The notes: generated by a model from the letters alone, not told the origin. A stretch of DNA of 64,000 bases from Prochlorococcus sp. AG-418-G18 (GCA_003214215.1 QCLX01000004.1:1-64000), one strand, 5' to 3'. Shown: positions 1-11,350, counted from the stretch's first letter. Numbers and translations are program-made.

Positions 1-28
1 AGAATTATTAAAAGTATTGCCTAAAAAA

Positions 29-160
29 TTACTTTTTTTCTATTTCTAATAGGTTTTCTATCCATAAGTTAAGTTGTTTTGATAGCATTCCTTCTTCTCT
101 CATTTTGATCGCTTTTATCACGACTTCTGTATTTACCCACTCTGGAAATCTTTTCGGCAT
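29..160 (-). CDS. small hypothetical protein, 43 aa (MPKRFPEWVNTEVVIKAIKMREEGMLSKQLNLWIENLLEIEKK)
   Basis: Read by hand; complete ATG-stop ORF with codon-like composition; not in the supplied ORF track. Confidence 0.5.
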   Translation of the reverse strand: MPKRFPEWVNTEVVIKAIKMREEGMLSKQLNLWIENLLEIEKK

Positions 161-227
161 TTATTTTTATATTCAGTAATTTTAATTTGGTACAAATTTT
201 TATAAAAACAAGATCTAAGTAACAAAT

Positions 228-395
228 TTAATCTTTTATGTTTGATTTTGTACCTAATCTAGACAGCTCAGATGAGGTATGTTCACTTTCTACATTTTTT
301 AATCTTTCAATTAGCTCAGAAAGATCTTTATGTGCCAACTCACCATTTTGCTCCCATTTAAGGGACCTTGAGTTACTATCAATTTTTTCTTTCAT
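228..395 (-). CDS. small hypothetical protein, 55 aa (MKEKIDSNSRSLKWEQNGELAHKDLSELIERLKNVESEHTSSELSRLGTKSNIKD)
   Basis: Read by hand; complete ATG-stop ORF; same strand as thiS/thiE; not in ORF track. Confidence 0.5.
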   Translation of the reverse strand: MKEKIDSNSRSLKWEQNGELAHKDLSELIERLKNVESEHTSSELSRLGTKSNIKD

Positions 396-507
396 TGTCG
401 TATTTAGGTATTAAGAATATAAAACGAAAACAGGAAAATTTTGGTTATTGTTTCAAGCATAAACTTAAAAAATTATGAAGATTTTTAATATATAAAGAAT
501 TTATCTT

Positions 508-717
508 TTAACCACCACCAACTATTGAAACGATTTCTAAATTGTCACCATCTTTAAGCTTCACTTTTTCCCATTTCATTGAATTTATAATTAAATTATT
601 TAACTCCACTACAATTGTGTTTGGTTTATATCCCATATGGTTAAGAGCTGTAGAAAGAAGAGCATTTCCCTGATCAAGTTCTATTTTTTTTTCTTCTCCA
701 TTTACCTTAATTTTCAT
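508..717 (-). CDS. thiS: sulfur carrier protein ThiS
   Basis: 69 aa ubiquitin-like protein ending in Gly-Gly (..VSIVGGG), adjacent to thiE. Confidence 0.88.
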   Translation of the reverse strand: MKIKVNGEEKKIELDQGNALLSTALNHMGYKPNTIVVELNNLIINSMKWEKVKLKDGDNLEIVSIVGGG

Positions 718-1804
718 GAGACAACTCTTTTAGAATCATAATAGCGTCTTCTTTAGGATCTTCAGAATTCATTAATTCCGAAACTAGGGCAACTTTTTTA
801 AATCCATTTGTCTTTAAATATGAAATCTTATTTGCCTTAATTCCTCCAATAGCAAACCAAGGAATATTTAAATCCTTTGTTAATGTTTTAATCTTTTCAA
901 TCCCTACAGGTTTTTTGTTCTTTTTTGTTGCAGTTTCAAATACTGGTCCTATTCCAATATAATTACAACCATCTTTAAGAGCATTAGAAATATCAATTTC
1001 ATTATTAGCGCTTATACCAATAATTTTTGAAAATCCTAATAAATTTCTTGCAGTTTTTAAGTCTAAATCGTCTTGTCCAAGATGAATTCCATCCGCGTTA
1101 GAGGCTAGAGCTATATCAACTCTATCGTTAACGATAAACAAAGAATTATATCTTTTGCATAGATTTTTAATCTGAATTGCTTCTTGAAGATGATCTTGAT
1201 CAGTTCCCTTTTTAAATCTATGTTGAATAATTCTTACTCCCGCAATTAAAATCTCTTCTATTATTTCTAATAAATTGTCTTTTTGATCTGTGATTACATA
1301 TAAGTCATTTTCTTTTAGTATTTCCTCTGACTTCTTACACTGGCTATAACTCAATAAGTCAATTTCAATAGTATAAATTTCATATCTGATGTCCGAAGCG
1401 ATTTTTGAAAGCTCATGATTCTGTAGCCTTGAGAATTCTTCTATGACTCGTAATGCTTCTTGAACTCGGGCTGAATTAGAGCTTATAATTTGCTCAGAAG
1501 TTTTTCTCTTGATTTGCTCTTGATGAGTCAATCCTTTACATTTGTCCTCAATGTGATTTCTAGATTGTTTATAAACTTCTAAATGATTTTTTCCTAAAAT
1601 TTGTCTAAAATTTTTAATCTTTTCAACATATTTTTCTTTGCCTAGACCAAATCTAGCCCAATCCTCTAATACTCTTAGTCCTTCTCTAGCTCTATCTAGA
1701 TTAGCGTCAATAATTTGATAAATTCTTAAATCTTCAACGTCTTTATTATTAGAATTCAGCATTTGTAATTTATTTTTTGTAGTTTTTAAAAATTTTGAGA
1801 GCAT
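707..1804 (-). CDS. thiE: thiamine-phosphate synthase with N-terminal ThiD2-like domain; true start probably downstream of 1804
   Basis: IIDANLDRAREGLRVLEDWARF N-terminal domain; ThiE motifs QHRFKKG, FIVNDRVDIA, DGIHLGQDDL, IGIGPVFETATKK. Confidence 0.9.
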   Translation of the reverse strand: MLSKFLKTTKNKLQMLNSNNKDVEDLRIYQIIDANLDRAREGLRVLEDWARFGLGKEKYVEKIKNFRQILGKNHLEVYKQSRNHIEDKCKGLTHQEQIKRKTSEQIISSNSARVQEALRVIEEFSRLQNHELSKIASDIRYEIYTIEIDLLSYSQCKKSEEILKENDLYVITDQKDNLLEIIEEILIAGVRIIQHRFKKGTDQDHLQEAIQIKNLCKRYNSLFIVNDRVDIALASNADGIHLGQDDLDLKTARNLLGFSKIIGISANNEIDISNALKDGCNYIGIGPVFETATKKNKKPVGIEKIKTLTKDLNIPWFAIGGIKANKISYLKTNGFKKVALVSELMNSEDPKEDAIMILKELSHEN

Positions 1805-2693
1805 TATCTCTATCTTTTTTAATTTGATTAGAGAGTTGATCTATATTTTTGAACTTAATTTGAGATCTAAGTTTTTCAACTGGTTCTACAGATAGATTGA
1901 AACCATATAAATTGATATTTTTATTTATTAAATGAACTTCAACTGCAGATGGCAATAAAGGATTTATTGTTGGTTGAGAGCCAAGATTCATAACAGATTC
2001 AATTTTTTGGTTGGAATTTTCTATGGTTGTCCAAGATGCGTAAACTCCTTCTCCAGGTAAAAATTTTCTGCCATCTATTTCAAGATTTGCGGTAGGCCAT
2101 CCTATACTTTTCCCAATTCCTTTACCTTTAACAACCTTGCCATTAAAACTATAAGGCCTATTAAGAATTTTGGAAGCATTTTTCAGATCACTTTTCTCTA
2201 ATAGGTCTCTTATTCTGCTGCTGCTGATCCTACCTTCCTTATCTTCTAAAATTGGAGTAATTTTTAGTTTAATATCCGTATCCTTAATCATATTTTTTAT
2301 TGTATTTATATCTCCACTTCTTCTGAAACCAAATTTAAAATTAGCACCTACAGAAATCTTTTTTGCTTGTAATTGATTAATCAAAATATCTCTTACGAAT
2401 TTTTCTGCACTTAATTTTGATAGTTCTATATCAAAAGGAATCAGAACTAATTGTTCAATCCCCAGATCTTCAAGAATAGATAGTTTTTCATAAGGGAGAT
2501 CAAGTCTAAGACGTGTCTCTTTGTAAAGAACTTCTCGGGGATGAGGCCAGAAGCTTGCAATTGTTGGGGTATATTGATTTTCTTCAACTACACTTTTTAT
2601 TAATTGTCTGTGGCCAGCATGAAGGCCATCAAAACTTCCAATAGCTATTGAAGTGGGATTCTTAACTTCAGATGGGGATATTAAAGAGATCAA
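1770..2693 (-). CDS. ribF: bifunctional riboflavin kinase/FAD synthetase
   Basis: GSFDGLHAGHRQLI, SSSRIRDLLE, GKGIGKSIGWPTANLE, GEGVYASW. Confidence 0.93.
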   Translation of the reverse strand: MISLISPSEVKNPTSIAIGSFDGLHAGHRQLIKSVVEENQYTPTIASFWPHPREVLYKETRLRLDLPYEKLSILEDLGIEQLVLIPFDIELSKLSAEKFVRDILINQLQAKKISVGANFKFGFRRSGDINTIKNMIKDTDIKLKITPILEDKEGRISSSRIRDLLEKSDLKNASKILNRPYSFNGKVVKGKGIGKSIGWPTANLEIDGRKFLPGEGVYASWTTIENSNQKIESVMNLGSQPTINPLLPSAVEVHLINKNINLYGFNLSVEPVEKLRSQIKFKNIDQLSNQIKKDRDNALKIFKNYKK

Positions 2694-2761
2694 AAGATTA
2701 CGTGCAATTTTATGATTTTAGTGGCAAATTTGGATTGATTACAGTTTATTCAATCAAATGA

Positions 2762-3295
2762 ATGTCTGACAAAATTGATTTTCAGTCCCTTTCATTTGGA
2801 ATGAAGCGCATTGGATGGATACGCTTTTGGGTTCAGTCCATTTTAGGTGTTGTTGTTGCAGCTGTTTTGCTTTTTTCAAATGTTGTAAATAACAGCGAAG
2901 GTCAGCTTGGCTTAACACCTGGTCTATCACTTACTACGATATCCCTGATTTTACTACTTTTTAGTCTTTGGCAAGGTTGGTTAATAGTTAGAACAGGAAG
3001 AGCAATCGCTAGCAACGCAAGACCCTCAAGAGGACAAACTAGTAAATTGATAAAACGAGGACTAATAGTTGATTTACTAGGAATTTTCTTTGGATTAATT
3101 GGATATCAAGCTCTTATGGGAGCCTTATTTATACAAGCATCCTCTCAAACAACTGGACAATTGATAACTGCGACATCTGATATTCCAATTACGGGTCTTG
3201 AAATATTATCAGTTCTCAGTAACACCCAAGTTATTGCGGCTCATTTTTTTGGACTTTGCTTTTCTTTATGGCTTTTAAGAAGGATTTACAAATGA
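2762..3295 (+). CDS. DUF3611-like membrane protein
   Basis: 177 aa, several TM segments, cyanobacterial/plastid DUF3611-type sequence. Confidence 0.7.
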   Translation: MSDKIDFQSLSFGMKRIGWIRFWVQSILGVVVAAVLLFSNVVNNSEGQLGLTPGLSLTTISLILLLFSLWQGWLIVRTGRAIASNARPSRGQTSKLIKRGLIVDLLGIFFGLIGYQALMGALFIQASSQTTGQLITATSDIPITGLEILSVLSNTQVIAAHFFGLCFSLWLLRRIYK

Positions 3296-4084
3296 ATTAT
3301 TAATTTTAGGTAATTTGTCTAAATTACCTCTCCAAAATAAATCTGGTTCTACAGGTGTAAGAGATATTTTATTTTCTTGTATTTGAGATACGTCACTGGG
3401 CCAGTTTTTTGGACCATAACCTTTTGATTTGAGATCTAAAACAACCTCACCTGCTAACCAATAATAATCGTCACCTCTTGGGTCTTCCCTTTTGGAAAAT
3501 TGATTTTTATATTTTCTTACCGATAACCTTGTCCAGGATAATTCTTTTATTTTGTTTTCTTCGCAGGGGGGGATATTCAAATTTAATAAAAGTGAAGCTG
3601 GCCAACTATCGGTAATTGCTTGTTCGGCAATATTCATTGCAATTTCTCCAGCAAATTCAAAATTCTTCCATTTAAAACTTGCAACACTTATTGCCATGGA
3701 GGGAACATTTTCTAAAGTGCCTTCCATAGCTGCTGCGACTGTGCCTGAACAAAAAATATCTGTCCCTAAATTGGGCCCGTGATTTATTCCAGATAATACT
3801 AGATCAGGTTTTTTATCCAAGAGTTCAGATAGCGCTAATTTGACGCAATCAGCAGGCGTGCCCGAACATCCCCAAGCTTCAATTCCTTCCTCAAATAATT
3901 CGTCCGCTCTTTCCACCCTTAATGGAGATTGTAAAGTAAGTCCATGACCAGTAGCTGATCTTTCTTGGTCAGGACATACTACTTTTACGTTATGCCCTCT
4001 TTTTTGGGCTGATTTTGCTAAAGTTCTTATCCCTGCTGCAAAAACACCATCATCATTGCTAATTAATATATTTAACGGTTTCAT
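3275..4084 (-). CDS. surE: 5'-nucleotidase SurE
   Basis: [52 protein letters not shown]. Confidence 0.95.
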   Translation of the reverse strand: MKPLNILISNDDGVFAAGIRTLAKSAQKRGHNVKVVCPDQERSATGHGLTLQSPLRVERADELFEEGIEAWGCSGTPADCVKLALSELLDKKPDLVLSGINHGPNLGTDIFCSGTVAAAMEGTLENVPSMAISVASFKWKNFEFAGEIAMNIAEQAITDSWPASLLLNLNIPPCEENKIKELSWTRLSVRKYKNQFSKREDPRGDDYYWLAGEVVLDLKSKGYGPKNWPSDVSQIQENKISLTPVEPDLFWRGNLDKLPKINNSFVNPS

Positions 4085-4152
4085 TAATCAATAAATTTTA
4101 TTTATGGACGATATTTAAGTAAGATAAAGAAATACTTATTTTTACTATATCA

Positions 4153-5160
4153 GTGAGTCAGATTGAATCATTAAGTCAAATTGAGGAAAAACTAAATAAT
4201 CTTTCTCTAAAAGCAAAAAATAATATAGATAATGCTAATTCGCATGAAGAACTGGATCAATTAAGAGTTACCTTGCTAGGAAAAAAAGGTGATTTGTCTA
4301 TTATCTTGAAAACAATGGTTCAATTATCTGCTACTGATAGACCAATTATTGGCCAGAAGGCAAATTTAATAAAGATAAATTTGCAAGAATTTATAACTGA
4401 AAGAAAAAATCAACTAAATAGTGAAGCCTTAGAGAAAAAGATTAAAACAGAAAAAATTGATGTAACTATCCCTTCAATTGGAACAAACCCTGGAAATAAA
4501 CATCCCTTAATTACGACTCAAGATGAAATAATAGATATTTTTTGTGGTTTAGGATATTCAGTTGAAAGTGGCCCTGAAATAGAAACTGATTTTTATAATT
4601 TTGAGTCTCTTAATATACCCAAAAATCATCCTGCAAGAGATATGCAGGATACTTTCTACTTAGATGAAAATCGACTTTTAAGGACTCATACTTCTCCTGT
4701 TCAGATAAGGTATTTAGAGAAAACTCCTCCTCCAGTAAGAATTATTGCCCCAGGGAGAGTTTATAGGAGAGATGCTGTAGATGCTACTCATTCCCCTGTA
4801 TTTAATCAGGTTGAGGTTTTATGTATTGATCAAAATATAAATTTTAGTCATTTAAGAGGAACAGTGCTTACATTTTTAAAGAACTTTTTTGGAGATATTC
4901 CTGTTAGATTTAGGGCTAGTTATTTTCCATTTACTGAACCTTCGGCAGAAGTAGATGTTCAATGGAAAGGTAAATGGTTAGAAGTAATGGGATGCGGAAT
5001 GGTGGATCCTAAGGTCTTAGGAAAATTAGGAATAGATTCTGAGAAATGGACCGGTTTCGCAGCTGGATTAGGAGTTGAACGATTTTGTATGGTAAGACAT
5101 CAGATTGACGACATTAGAAAATTTTATACAAATGATCTTAGATTCTTAGAACAGTTCTAA
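4153..5160 (+). CDS. pheS: phenylalanyl-tRNA synthetase alpha subunit (GTG start)
   Basis: [63 protein letters not shown]. Confidence 0.96.
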   Translation: MSQIESLSQIEEKLNNLSLKAKNNIDNANSHEELDQLRVTLLGKKGDLSIILKTMVQLSATDRPIIGQKANLIKINLQEFITERKNQLNSEALEKKIKTEKIDVTIPSIGTNPGNKHPLITTQDEIIDIFCGLGYSVESGPEIETDFYNFESLNIPKNHPARDMQDTFYLDENRLLRTHTSPVQIRYLEKTPPPVRIIAPGRVYRRDAVDATHSPVFNQVEVLCIDQNINFSHLRGTVLTFLKNFFGDIPVRFRASYFPFTEPSAEVDVQWKGKWLEVMGCGMVDPKVLGKLGIDSEKWTGFAAGLGVERFCMVRHQIDDIRKFYTNDLRFLEQF

Positions 5161-5230
5161 TAAAATTGAAATTTTAAATTAGGATTGTCTAGCAATTTAG
5201 TTTAAGATAGTCATAGTTCTAGTTTTTTGA

Positions 5231-6139
5231 TTGGTACGTAAAGCAGGGCTAATCGTTAATGATGGGAAAGAACTTGCTGTTCAAACTGCCAGTTCTGTTG
5301 AGAAAAAATTGGAAGAATCCAATTATGAAGTTGTAAGGGTTAGTAGCTCTGGTGGAATGATTGGATTCGCCAATCCTGATCAACATGTTCGTCCTTTGGG
5401 ATATACGAACTGTGTTCCCGAAGGATTTGACTCGTCAATGGAATTTGCCATTGTTCTTGGCGGAGATGGAACCGTACTTTCTGCAGCAAGGCAAACAGCA
5501 CCTGCTAAAATTCCAATCCTTACAATAAATACTGGTCATTTAGGTTTTCTTGCAGAAGCTTATTTGTCAAATCTTGATGAAGCAGTAGATAAAATCATTG
5601 CTGGGAATTGGGATATTGAAGAAAGAACTTGCTTTATTATTAGTGTAATGAGGAACGACCAAAGGAGATGGGAGTCTCTCTGTCTTAATGAGATGGCTCT
5701 TCATAGAGAACCTCTTACAAGTATGTGTCATTTTGAGATTTCTATTGGAAGACATGCTCCTGTTGATATTTCAGCTGATGGAGTAATTTTATCTACTCCA
5801 ACTGGTTCTACTGCATATTCGTTGAGTGCTGGAGGGCCAGTTATTACCCCTGACTGCCCAGTGGTGCAATTAACCCCAATTGCTCCACATTCATTGGCAT
5901 CTAGGGCATTGGTTTTTAATGACTCTGAGCCAGTAACCGTTTTCCCCGCAACTCCTGAAAGGTTGGTAATGGTTGTTGACGGAAATGCTGGTTGTTATGT
6001 TTGGCCTGAAGATAGAGTTTTGATAAGAAAAAGTAAACACTCAGTAAAGTTTATTAGACTTGAAGATCATGAATTTTTCCAAGTTTTAAGAAATAAACTA
6101 GGTTGGGGGTTGCCCCATGTGGCTAAACCTAACAAATAA
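5231..6139 (+). CDS. nadK: NAD kinase
   Basis: [46 protein letters not shown]. Confidence 0.95.
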   Translation: MVRKAGLIVNDGKELAVQTASSVEKKLEESNYEVVRVSSSGGMIGFANPDQHVRPLGYTNCVPEGFDSSMEFAIVLGGDGTVLSAARQTAPAKIPILTINTGHLGFLAEAYLSNLDEAVDKIIAGNWDIEERTCFIISVMRNDQRRWESLCLNEMALHREPLTSMCHFEISIGRHAPVDISADGVILSTPTGSTAYSLSAGGPVITPDCPVVQLTPIAPHSLASRALVFNDSEPVTVFPATPERLVMVVDGNAGCYVWPEDRVLIRKSKHSVKFIRLEDHEFFQVLRNKLGWGLPHVAKPNK

Positions 6140-6152
6140 CAATTATTAAAAT

Positions 6153-7430
6153 TTATTTTTTTCCTTTTAATAGAAAAACAGGATTATTTGGTTCTAATCT
6201 CATTCCCTCAGCGATACTTAAGCTTTTATAGGTCTGAATTAAATTTAAATTTGTTTTGAAATTTTTATCTTCTAATTCTTCCTTTAAGTCTTTTATAGTT
6301 TGAATGTCAATTATTGGGATAACAATAATATCGCCGATAGTCATAACCTGAGATAGTTTATTAATAATTTGAAGTTTAGTCTTTTTATCACATCCTCCAA
6401 TTACTAATCTACTAGGTTTCTCAAAAGAACTGAAATTCATATTATTCAAGGTATTAATTATGTCTTCCTCAAAAATAAGTTTTGGTTTAATGCCAAGCCT
6501 TTTTGAGTTTTCTAGTATTAATGCTTTTGAGCCAATCCTTTTATCGATGCAAACCAGATCTAAATTAGGCCTTAATTTTAGTGCTTCTAAACCAATTGAC
6601 CCACAACCTGCTCCTATATCCCAGATGACACCATTTTTAGGGAGCTCTAGATCAGCTAAGATTTGAACGCGGACCTCCCTTTTAGTAAATAAATTTGGTC
6701 TATCATCAAAAGTTTTAAAAATATGGTCACTTATTCCGAAAAGAGGGAGATTATTATTTGAGTAATTTTTCTTTGTTCTTATAAGAACTACAATGTTCAA
6801 ACTCGATATATAAGAGGGCAATGACTCTTTAAGATTTAATTTTCTTATCTTTTCATTATCGAAGCCTACCTCTTCACAGAGCCAAAAATCATAGAAGTCA
6901 ATCAGATTTAATTCTGATAAGTTTTTTTTAATTATTTCTAAACTTTTGGTATTTGAATCTGTAATAATTGCCAAATTTGAAGGCCTTCCTTTAAGAGCCT
7001 CAATTAATCTAGTCGAATCTCTGCCGTGAATACTTAAATTAACAGTATCCTGCCATGGGATTTTTAACTTACTAAACGCTAATTGAATACAAGTATTTGA
7101 AGGGTAGAAACTTAATTCATCTTTTGAAAAATTTTCTAAAATTATTCTCCCAATTCCAAACCAAAGTGGATCTCCTCTTGAAATTAAAATGACATCACTT
7201 TTTTGAGATCTAAGCCATTTAACAAGTTCGTTATTACTGTTACTCGAAAAAAATGATTTCTTTTTTTCTAAATAATTTTCGCTCCATGATTTAATTTCTT
7301 CGAAATATGAACTGGGAACTGCAATATTTTCTGTCTTAACAAATAAATCTTGTAATTTGGAAGGTAAATCTCCAAATATATATGAATTAATACCCACTAC
7401 ATGAATTTTTCGATTAACTTCGCTCATCAA
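6153..7430 (-). CDS. cobL: precorrin-6Y C5,15-methyltransferase (CbiE-CbiT fusion)
   Basis: N-terminal tetrapyrrole methylase-like region; C-terminal DIGAGCGSIGLEAL SAM-binding CbiT domain. Confidence 0.88.
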   Translation of the reverse strand: MMSEVNRKIHVVGINSYIFGDLPSKLQDLFVKTENIAVPSSYFEEIKSWSENYLEKKKSFFSSNSNNELVKWLRSQKSDVILISRGDPLWFGIGRIILENFSKDELSFYPSNTCIQLAFSKLKIPWQDTVNLSIHGRDSTRLIEALKGRPSNLAIITDSNTKSLEIIKKNLSELNLIDFYDFWLCEEVGFDNEKIRKLNLKESLPSYISSLNIVVLIRTKKNYSNNNLPLFGISDHIFKTFDDRPNLFTKREVRVQILADLELPKNGVIWDIGAGCGSIGLEALKLRPNLDLVCIDKRIGSKALILENSKRLGIKPKLIFEEDIINTLNNMNFSSFEKPSRLVIGGCDKKTKLQIINKLSQVMTIGDIIVIPIIDIQTIKDLKEELEDKNFKTNLNLIQTYKSLSIAEGMRLEPNNPVFLLKGKK

Positions 7431-7510
7431 TACTTAATGAAAAGGAACTAAACTGTTTGAAAGTTTTATTAAATTATCTTATTATTATTTGAGTTATCAT
7501 AGTAAATTAA

Positions 7511-7762
7511 TTGTCTGAAAGGAGAAAGAGATTACATGATTTATTGTTAACTCTAATCAATAAAGATAGTGAATTTAAGTTTATTGAAGAAGATTCTAGC
7601 GATTTAACTTCTAGCTATTCTGAAAAAGACACTTTGAATTTATCTCGAGTTATAGAAAAAAATCGTAAAATAATAAAAAGGTATCAAGCTATTATAAGAA
7701 CAGCTGTAACTCTAGATGCCTTGATGGATTCTGAAAATGAAGAAAATTACAAAATCAAATAA
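7511..7762 (+). CDS. hypothetical protein, 83 aa
   Basis: Complete ORF, 3' end overlaps next gene. Confidence 0.6.
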   Translation: MSERRKRLHDLLLTLINKDSEFKFIEEDSSDLTSSYSEKDTLNLSRVIEKNRKIIKRYQAIIRTAVTLDALMDSENEENYKIK

Positions 7763-8237
7763 AAAATTTTTTTTAAAAGGAATATTGCCTTTATTGTTAT
7801 TACTATCCTTTATTATTAACCCATTAAAAGTATCTGCAAAAGTTGCAAAAACTGAAATTAATGGGGAATTAATTAATGCAAGTAGTGAGTTTTTAAGGGA
7901 CTTGGACTTTGAAACTTGGCAATTAGTAGCTTATAAATCTCCCCTTTTTTCAGATAAATTGATCCTAAGAGTAATTGGATATCCAGGAAATCTTAGGATT
8001 GATCATCCCACTGACTTGAGGGTCGAATCAGGCAGAAAACAGTGGCTTTTAGATGACAAAACATTACTTAATGTGGAATTAGCAACTGATGGAAGACAAG
8101 CTGCTGCGGAATTTGATCTTGATAAATTGATTAAAAATTTAGATAAAAATAGACCATTAAGATTATCTTTGTCAGGAGTTTTTTCTGAGCTACCTGTCCC
8201 TCCCTTTGTTGTTAAAGAGTGGAGATCAATTAACTAA
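7737..8237 (+). CDS. DUF3122-like exported protein
   Basis: N-terminal signal-like hydrophobic segment, cyanobacterial conserved protein upstream of ribD. Confidence 0.6.
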   Translation: MKKITKSNKKFFLKGILPLLLLLSFIINPLKVSAKVAKTEINGELINASSEFLRDLDFETWQLVAYKSPLFSDKLILRVIGYPGNLRIDHPTDLRVESGRKQWLLDDKTLLNVELATDGRQAAAEFDLDKLIKNLDKNRPLRLSLSGVFSELPVPPFVVKEWRSIN

Positions 8238-8239
8238 AT

Positions 8240-9346
8240 TTGATTTTGGAGATGTCTGAAAAAAATGTAAGCCATATAAAATGGATGAAAAGGGCAATTT
8301 TTTTGGCTTCTTTAGGAAAAAATACGACGAGTCCTAACCCTAGAGTGGGAGCAGTAATACTTGATAAAAATGGAAACCTTATTTCAGAAGGATTTCATTT
8401 TAAAGCAGGCATGCCCCATGCTGAGGCAATGGCTTTTAGTAATTTAAAAAAGGATGCAAAAGGCGGGTCAATGTATGTAAATCTTGAACCTTGCTGCCAT
8501 CAAGGTAAAACACCTCCATGTGTAGATAAGATAATATCCTCTGGAATCAGAAAGGTGTATATATCTATTCAAGATCCTGATAAAAGAGTTTCAGGTAAAG
8601 GTATTCAGCGGTTAAAAGACGCCGGAATTAAAGTTCATTTAGGAATATGCAAAAAAGAATCCTTAGACTTAAATAAGTCTTTTATTCACAGAAATATTAC
8701 TGAAAAGTCATTTGGCGTTTTTAAATGGGCTATGAGCATTGATGGCAGAATTGGTTTAAGAAATGGTAAAAGTAAATGGATAACTAATGAAGAATCAAGG
8801 GCCCTAGTTCACGCGTTTAGGGCAGAATTTGATGCAATAATCATTGGTGGAAACACATTAAGAAAAGATAACCCTTTTTTGACCACTAGAGGTTTGAAAA
8901 CTCCAGAACCTTTACGAGTTGTTTTCACAAAAACCTTAGATTTGCCTCTAAAAGCTAATCTTTGGGATTGTAATAAGGCAAAAACTATAGTTATTTATGA
9001 TTCTTCTACAGCAAATGAAAATTACCTTGCAAGGATTCCTAAATGTGTTGACCTTGAAAAGGTATCATCAGATAATCCTGAGTTAATCTCAAAAATACTT
9101 GCCAAAAGAGGATGTAATAAAGTTCTTTGGGAATGTGGTCCTAAATTGGCTACCTCTGCTATGAGATCAAATTGTATTCAGGAAATTATTACTTTTATTG
9201 CACCAAAAATTTTAGGTGGCGAATATAGTATGAATCCTTTTGGTGATTTTGAATTCAAAGAAATGAATGAAATTATTAAATTAACTGATTCTAAGTTTAG
9301 TTTGATTGGAAATGATATATGCGTTAAGAGTTCATTCCAAAATTAA
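8240..9346 (+). CDS. ribD: bifunctional diaminohydroxyphosphoribosylaminopyrimidine deaminase/reductase
   Basis: HAEAMAF, LEPCCHQGKTPPCVDKII, SIDGRIGLRNGKSKWITNEESR. Confidence 0.95.
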   Translation: MILEMSEKNVSHIKWMKRAIFLASLGKNTTSPNPRVGAVILDKNGNLISEGFHFKAGMPHAEAMAFSNLKKDAKGGSMYVNLEPCCHQGKTPPCVDKIISSGIRKVYISIQDPDKRVSGKGIQRLKDAGIKVHLGICKKESLDLNKSFIHRNITEKSFGVFKWAMSIDGRIGLRNGKSKWITNEESRALVHAFRAEFDAIIIGGNTLRKDNPFLTTRGLKTPEPLRVVFTKTLDLPLKANLWDCNKAKTIVIYDSSTANENYLARIPKCVDLEKVSSDNPELISKILAKRGCNKVLWECGPKLATSAMRSNCIQEIITFIAPKILGGEYSMNPFGDFEFKEMNEIIKLTDSKFSLIGNDICVKSSFQN

Positions 9347-9447
9347 TTTTCATCCTAATTTCTATGGGTCAAAGTACCGTACGGTTCTTACCCAAAAAAA
9401 AAATACAGATACGGAATCCTTTCGTTTAGTTTATAATAAGATCAATT

Positions 9448-11322
9448 TTGATAACAACCATGCCAATAAGACAAGACGATAATCAACCTAATAGAAGATT
9501 TGGCATTGTAAATATTATTTTGATAGGAGTTGGAGCATTACTTTTATTTAGTAGCCTCTTCCCTAATCAAAATATGCAAATCCCTAGGGTTCCTTATTCT
9601 TTATTCATAGATCAGGTTAATGATGGGGAAGTTAAGCGTGCATATATCACTCAAGAACAAATTAGATATGAGTTAAATGGAGCTGAAGAAGGTGCACCTT
9701 CTGTTTTAGCGACAACCCCAATTTTTGATATGGACCTCCCACAAAGGTTAGAAAGTAAAGGGGTGGAATTCGCAGCGGCCCCTCCTAAAAAACCTAATTT
9801 CTTCTCAACCATTTTGAGCTGGGTTGTCCCACCTTTGATTTTTATTCTTGTTTTACAATTTTTTGCTCGAAGAAGTATGGGGGGCGGAGGAGCTCAAGGA
9901 GCTCTAAGTTTTACCAAAAGTAAAGCTAAAGTTTATGTGCCAGATGATGAGTCAAAAGTTACTTTTGAGGATGTAGCAGGAGTTGACGAAGCCAAGGACG
10001 AATTAACAGAAATAGTTGATTTTTTAAAAAAACCTGAAAGATATACTGATATAGGAGCTCGAATACCTAAAGGAGTTCTTCTAGTAGGACCTCCAGGAAC
10101 AGGAAAAACTCTTCTTTCAAAAGCTGTTGCGGGAGAAGCAGAAGTTCCTTTTTTCATCATTTCAGGTTCGGAATTTGTTGAACTTTTTGTAGGTGCAGGT
10201 GCAGCAAGAGTTAGAGATCTTTTTGAACAAGCTAAGAAAAAAGCCCCCTGCATAATCTTTATTGACGAGTTAGATGCTATTGGTAAAAGTCGTTCAGGAT
10301 CAATGGGAGTAGTTGGAGGTAATGATGAGAGAGAGCAAACCCTAAACCAGCTTCTTACTGAAATGGATGGGTTTGCATCCACTGATAAGCCAGTTATAGT
10401 ATTAGCAGCAACTAACCAGCCAGAAGTTCTCGATGCCGCTTTATTAAGACCCGGAAGGTTTGATAGGCAAGTCTTAGTCGATAGACCTGATCTTTCTGGG
10501 AGAAAAACTATATTGGAGATCTATACAAAAAAAGTTAAACTTGCAGATTCAATAGATCTCGACTCTATTGCCCAAGCTACTAGTGGTTTTGCAGGTGCTG
10601 ATTTGGCAAATATGGTAAACGAGGCTGCTTTACTTGCAGCCAGAGCAAAAAGAAAAAGTGTAGAACAACAGGATTTAAGCGAAGCGATAGAGAGAGTTGT
10701 TGCTGGTTTGGAAAAAAAGAGTCGTGTTTTGCAAGATGATGAAAAAAAAGTTGTTGCTTATCACGAAGTTGGTCATGCAATAGTTGGTCATCTCATGCCT
10801 GGCGGTTCAAAAGTTGCAAAGATTTCGATTGTACCAAGAGGGATGAGTGCACTTGGATATACTCTTCAATTACCAACTGAAGAAAGATTTTTAAACTCTA
10901 AAGAAGAACTAAAAGGACAAATAGCTACTCTTTTAGGAGGAAGATCTGCAGAAGAGGTTGTCTTTGGAAAGATTACAACCGGAGCTTCAAATGATTTACA
11001 AAGAGCTACTGACATTGCCGAACAAATGGTTGGAACATTTGGAATGAGTGATATTCTTGGTCCTCTTGCTTACGATAAGCAAGGTGGTGGTCAGTTTTTA
11101 GGTAATGGAAATAATCCTAGAAGATCTGTTAGTGACGCTACTGCTCAAGCTATAGACAAAGAGGTTAGAGATTTAGTTGATGATGCGCATGAAACTGCAC
11201 TTAATATTTTGAGAAATAATTTACCTCTTCTTGAATCAATTTCTCAAAAAATTCTTCAAGAAGAAGTTATAGAAGGGGAGGATCTTAAAACTCTCTTGGC
11301 AGAGAGTAAAATGCCTGCATAG
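9448..11322 (+). CDS. ftsH: ATP-dependent zinc metalloprotease FtsH (likely start ATG at 9460, MPIRQDDNQP)
   Basis: GPPGTGKT, FIDELDAIG, SRH, HEVGH zinc motif. Confidence 0.97.
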   Translation: MITTMPIRQDDNQPNRRFGIVNIILIGVGALLLFSSLFPNQNMQIPRVPYSLFIDQVNDGEVKRAYITQEQIRYELNGAEEGAPSVLATTPIFDMDLPQRLESKGVEFAAAPPKKPNFFSTILSWVVPPLIFILVLQFFARRSMGGGGAQGALSFTKSKAKVYVPDDESKVTFEDVAGVDEAKDELTEIVDFLKKPERYTDIGARIPKGVLLVGPPGTGKTLLSKAVAGEAEVPFFIISGSEFVELFVGAGAARVRDLFEQAKKKAPCIIFIDELDAIGKSRSGSMGVVGGNDEREQTLNQLLTEMDGFASTDKPVIVLAATNQPEVLDAALLRPGRFDRQVLVDRPDLSGRKTILEIYTKKVKLADSIDLDSIAQATSGFAGADLANMVNEAALLAARAKRKSVEQQDLSEAIERVVAGLEKKSRVLQDDEKKVVAYHEVGHAIVGHLMPGGSKVAKISIVPRGMSALGYTLQLPTEERFLNSKEELKGQIATLLGGRSAEEVVFGKITTGASNDLQRATDIAEQMVGTFGMSDILGPLAYDKQGGGQFLGNGNNPRRSVSDATAQAIDKEVRDLVDDAHETALNILRNNLPLLESISQKILQEEVIEGEDLKTLLAESKMPA

Positions 11323-11350
11323 TAGAATCTTGATCTAAATATAAATATTC

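Noticed and set aside
9933-10382. 149 aa minus-strand ORF inside ftsH
   Set aside because: Antisense to a fully conserved AAA+ domain; low-complexity Ser/Pro/Thr-rich translation; no family signal.
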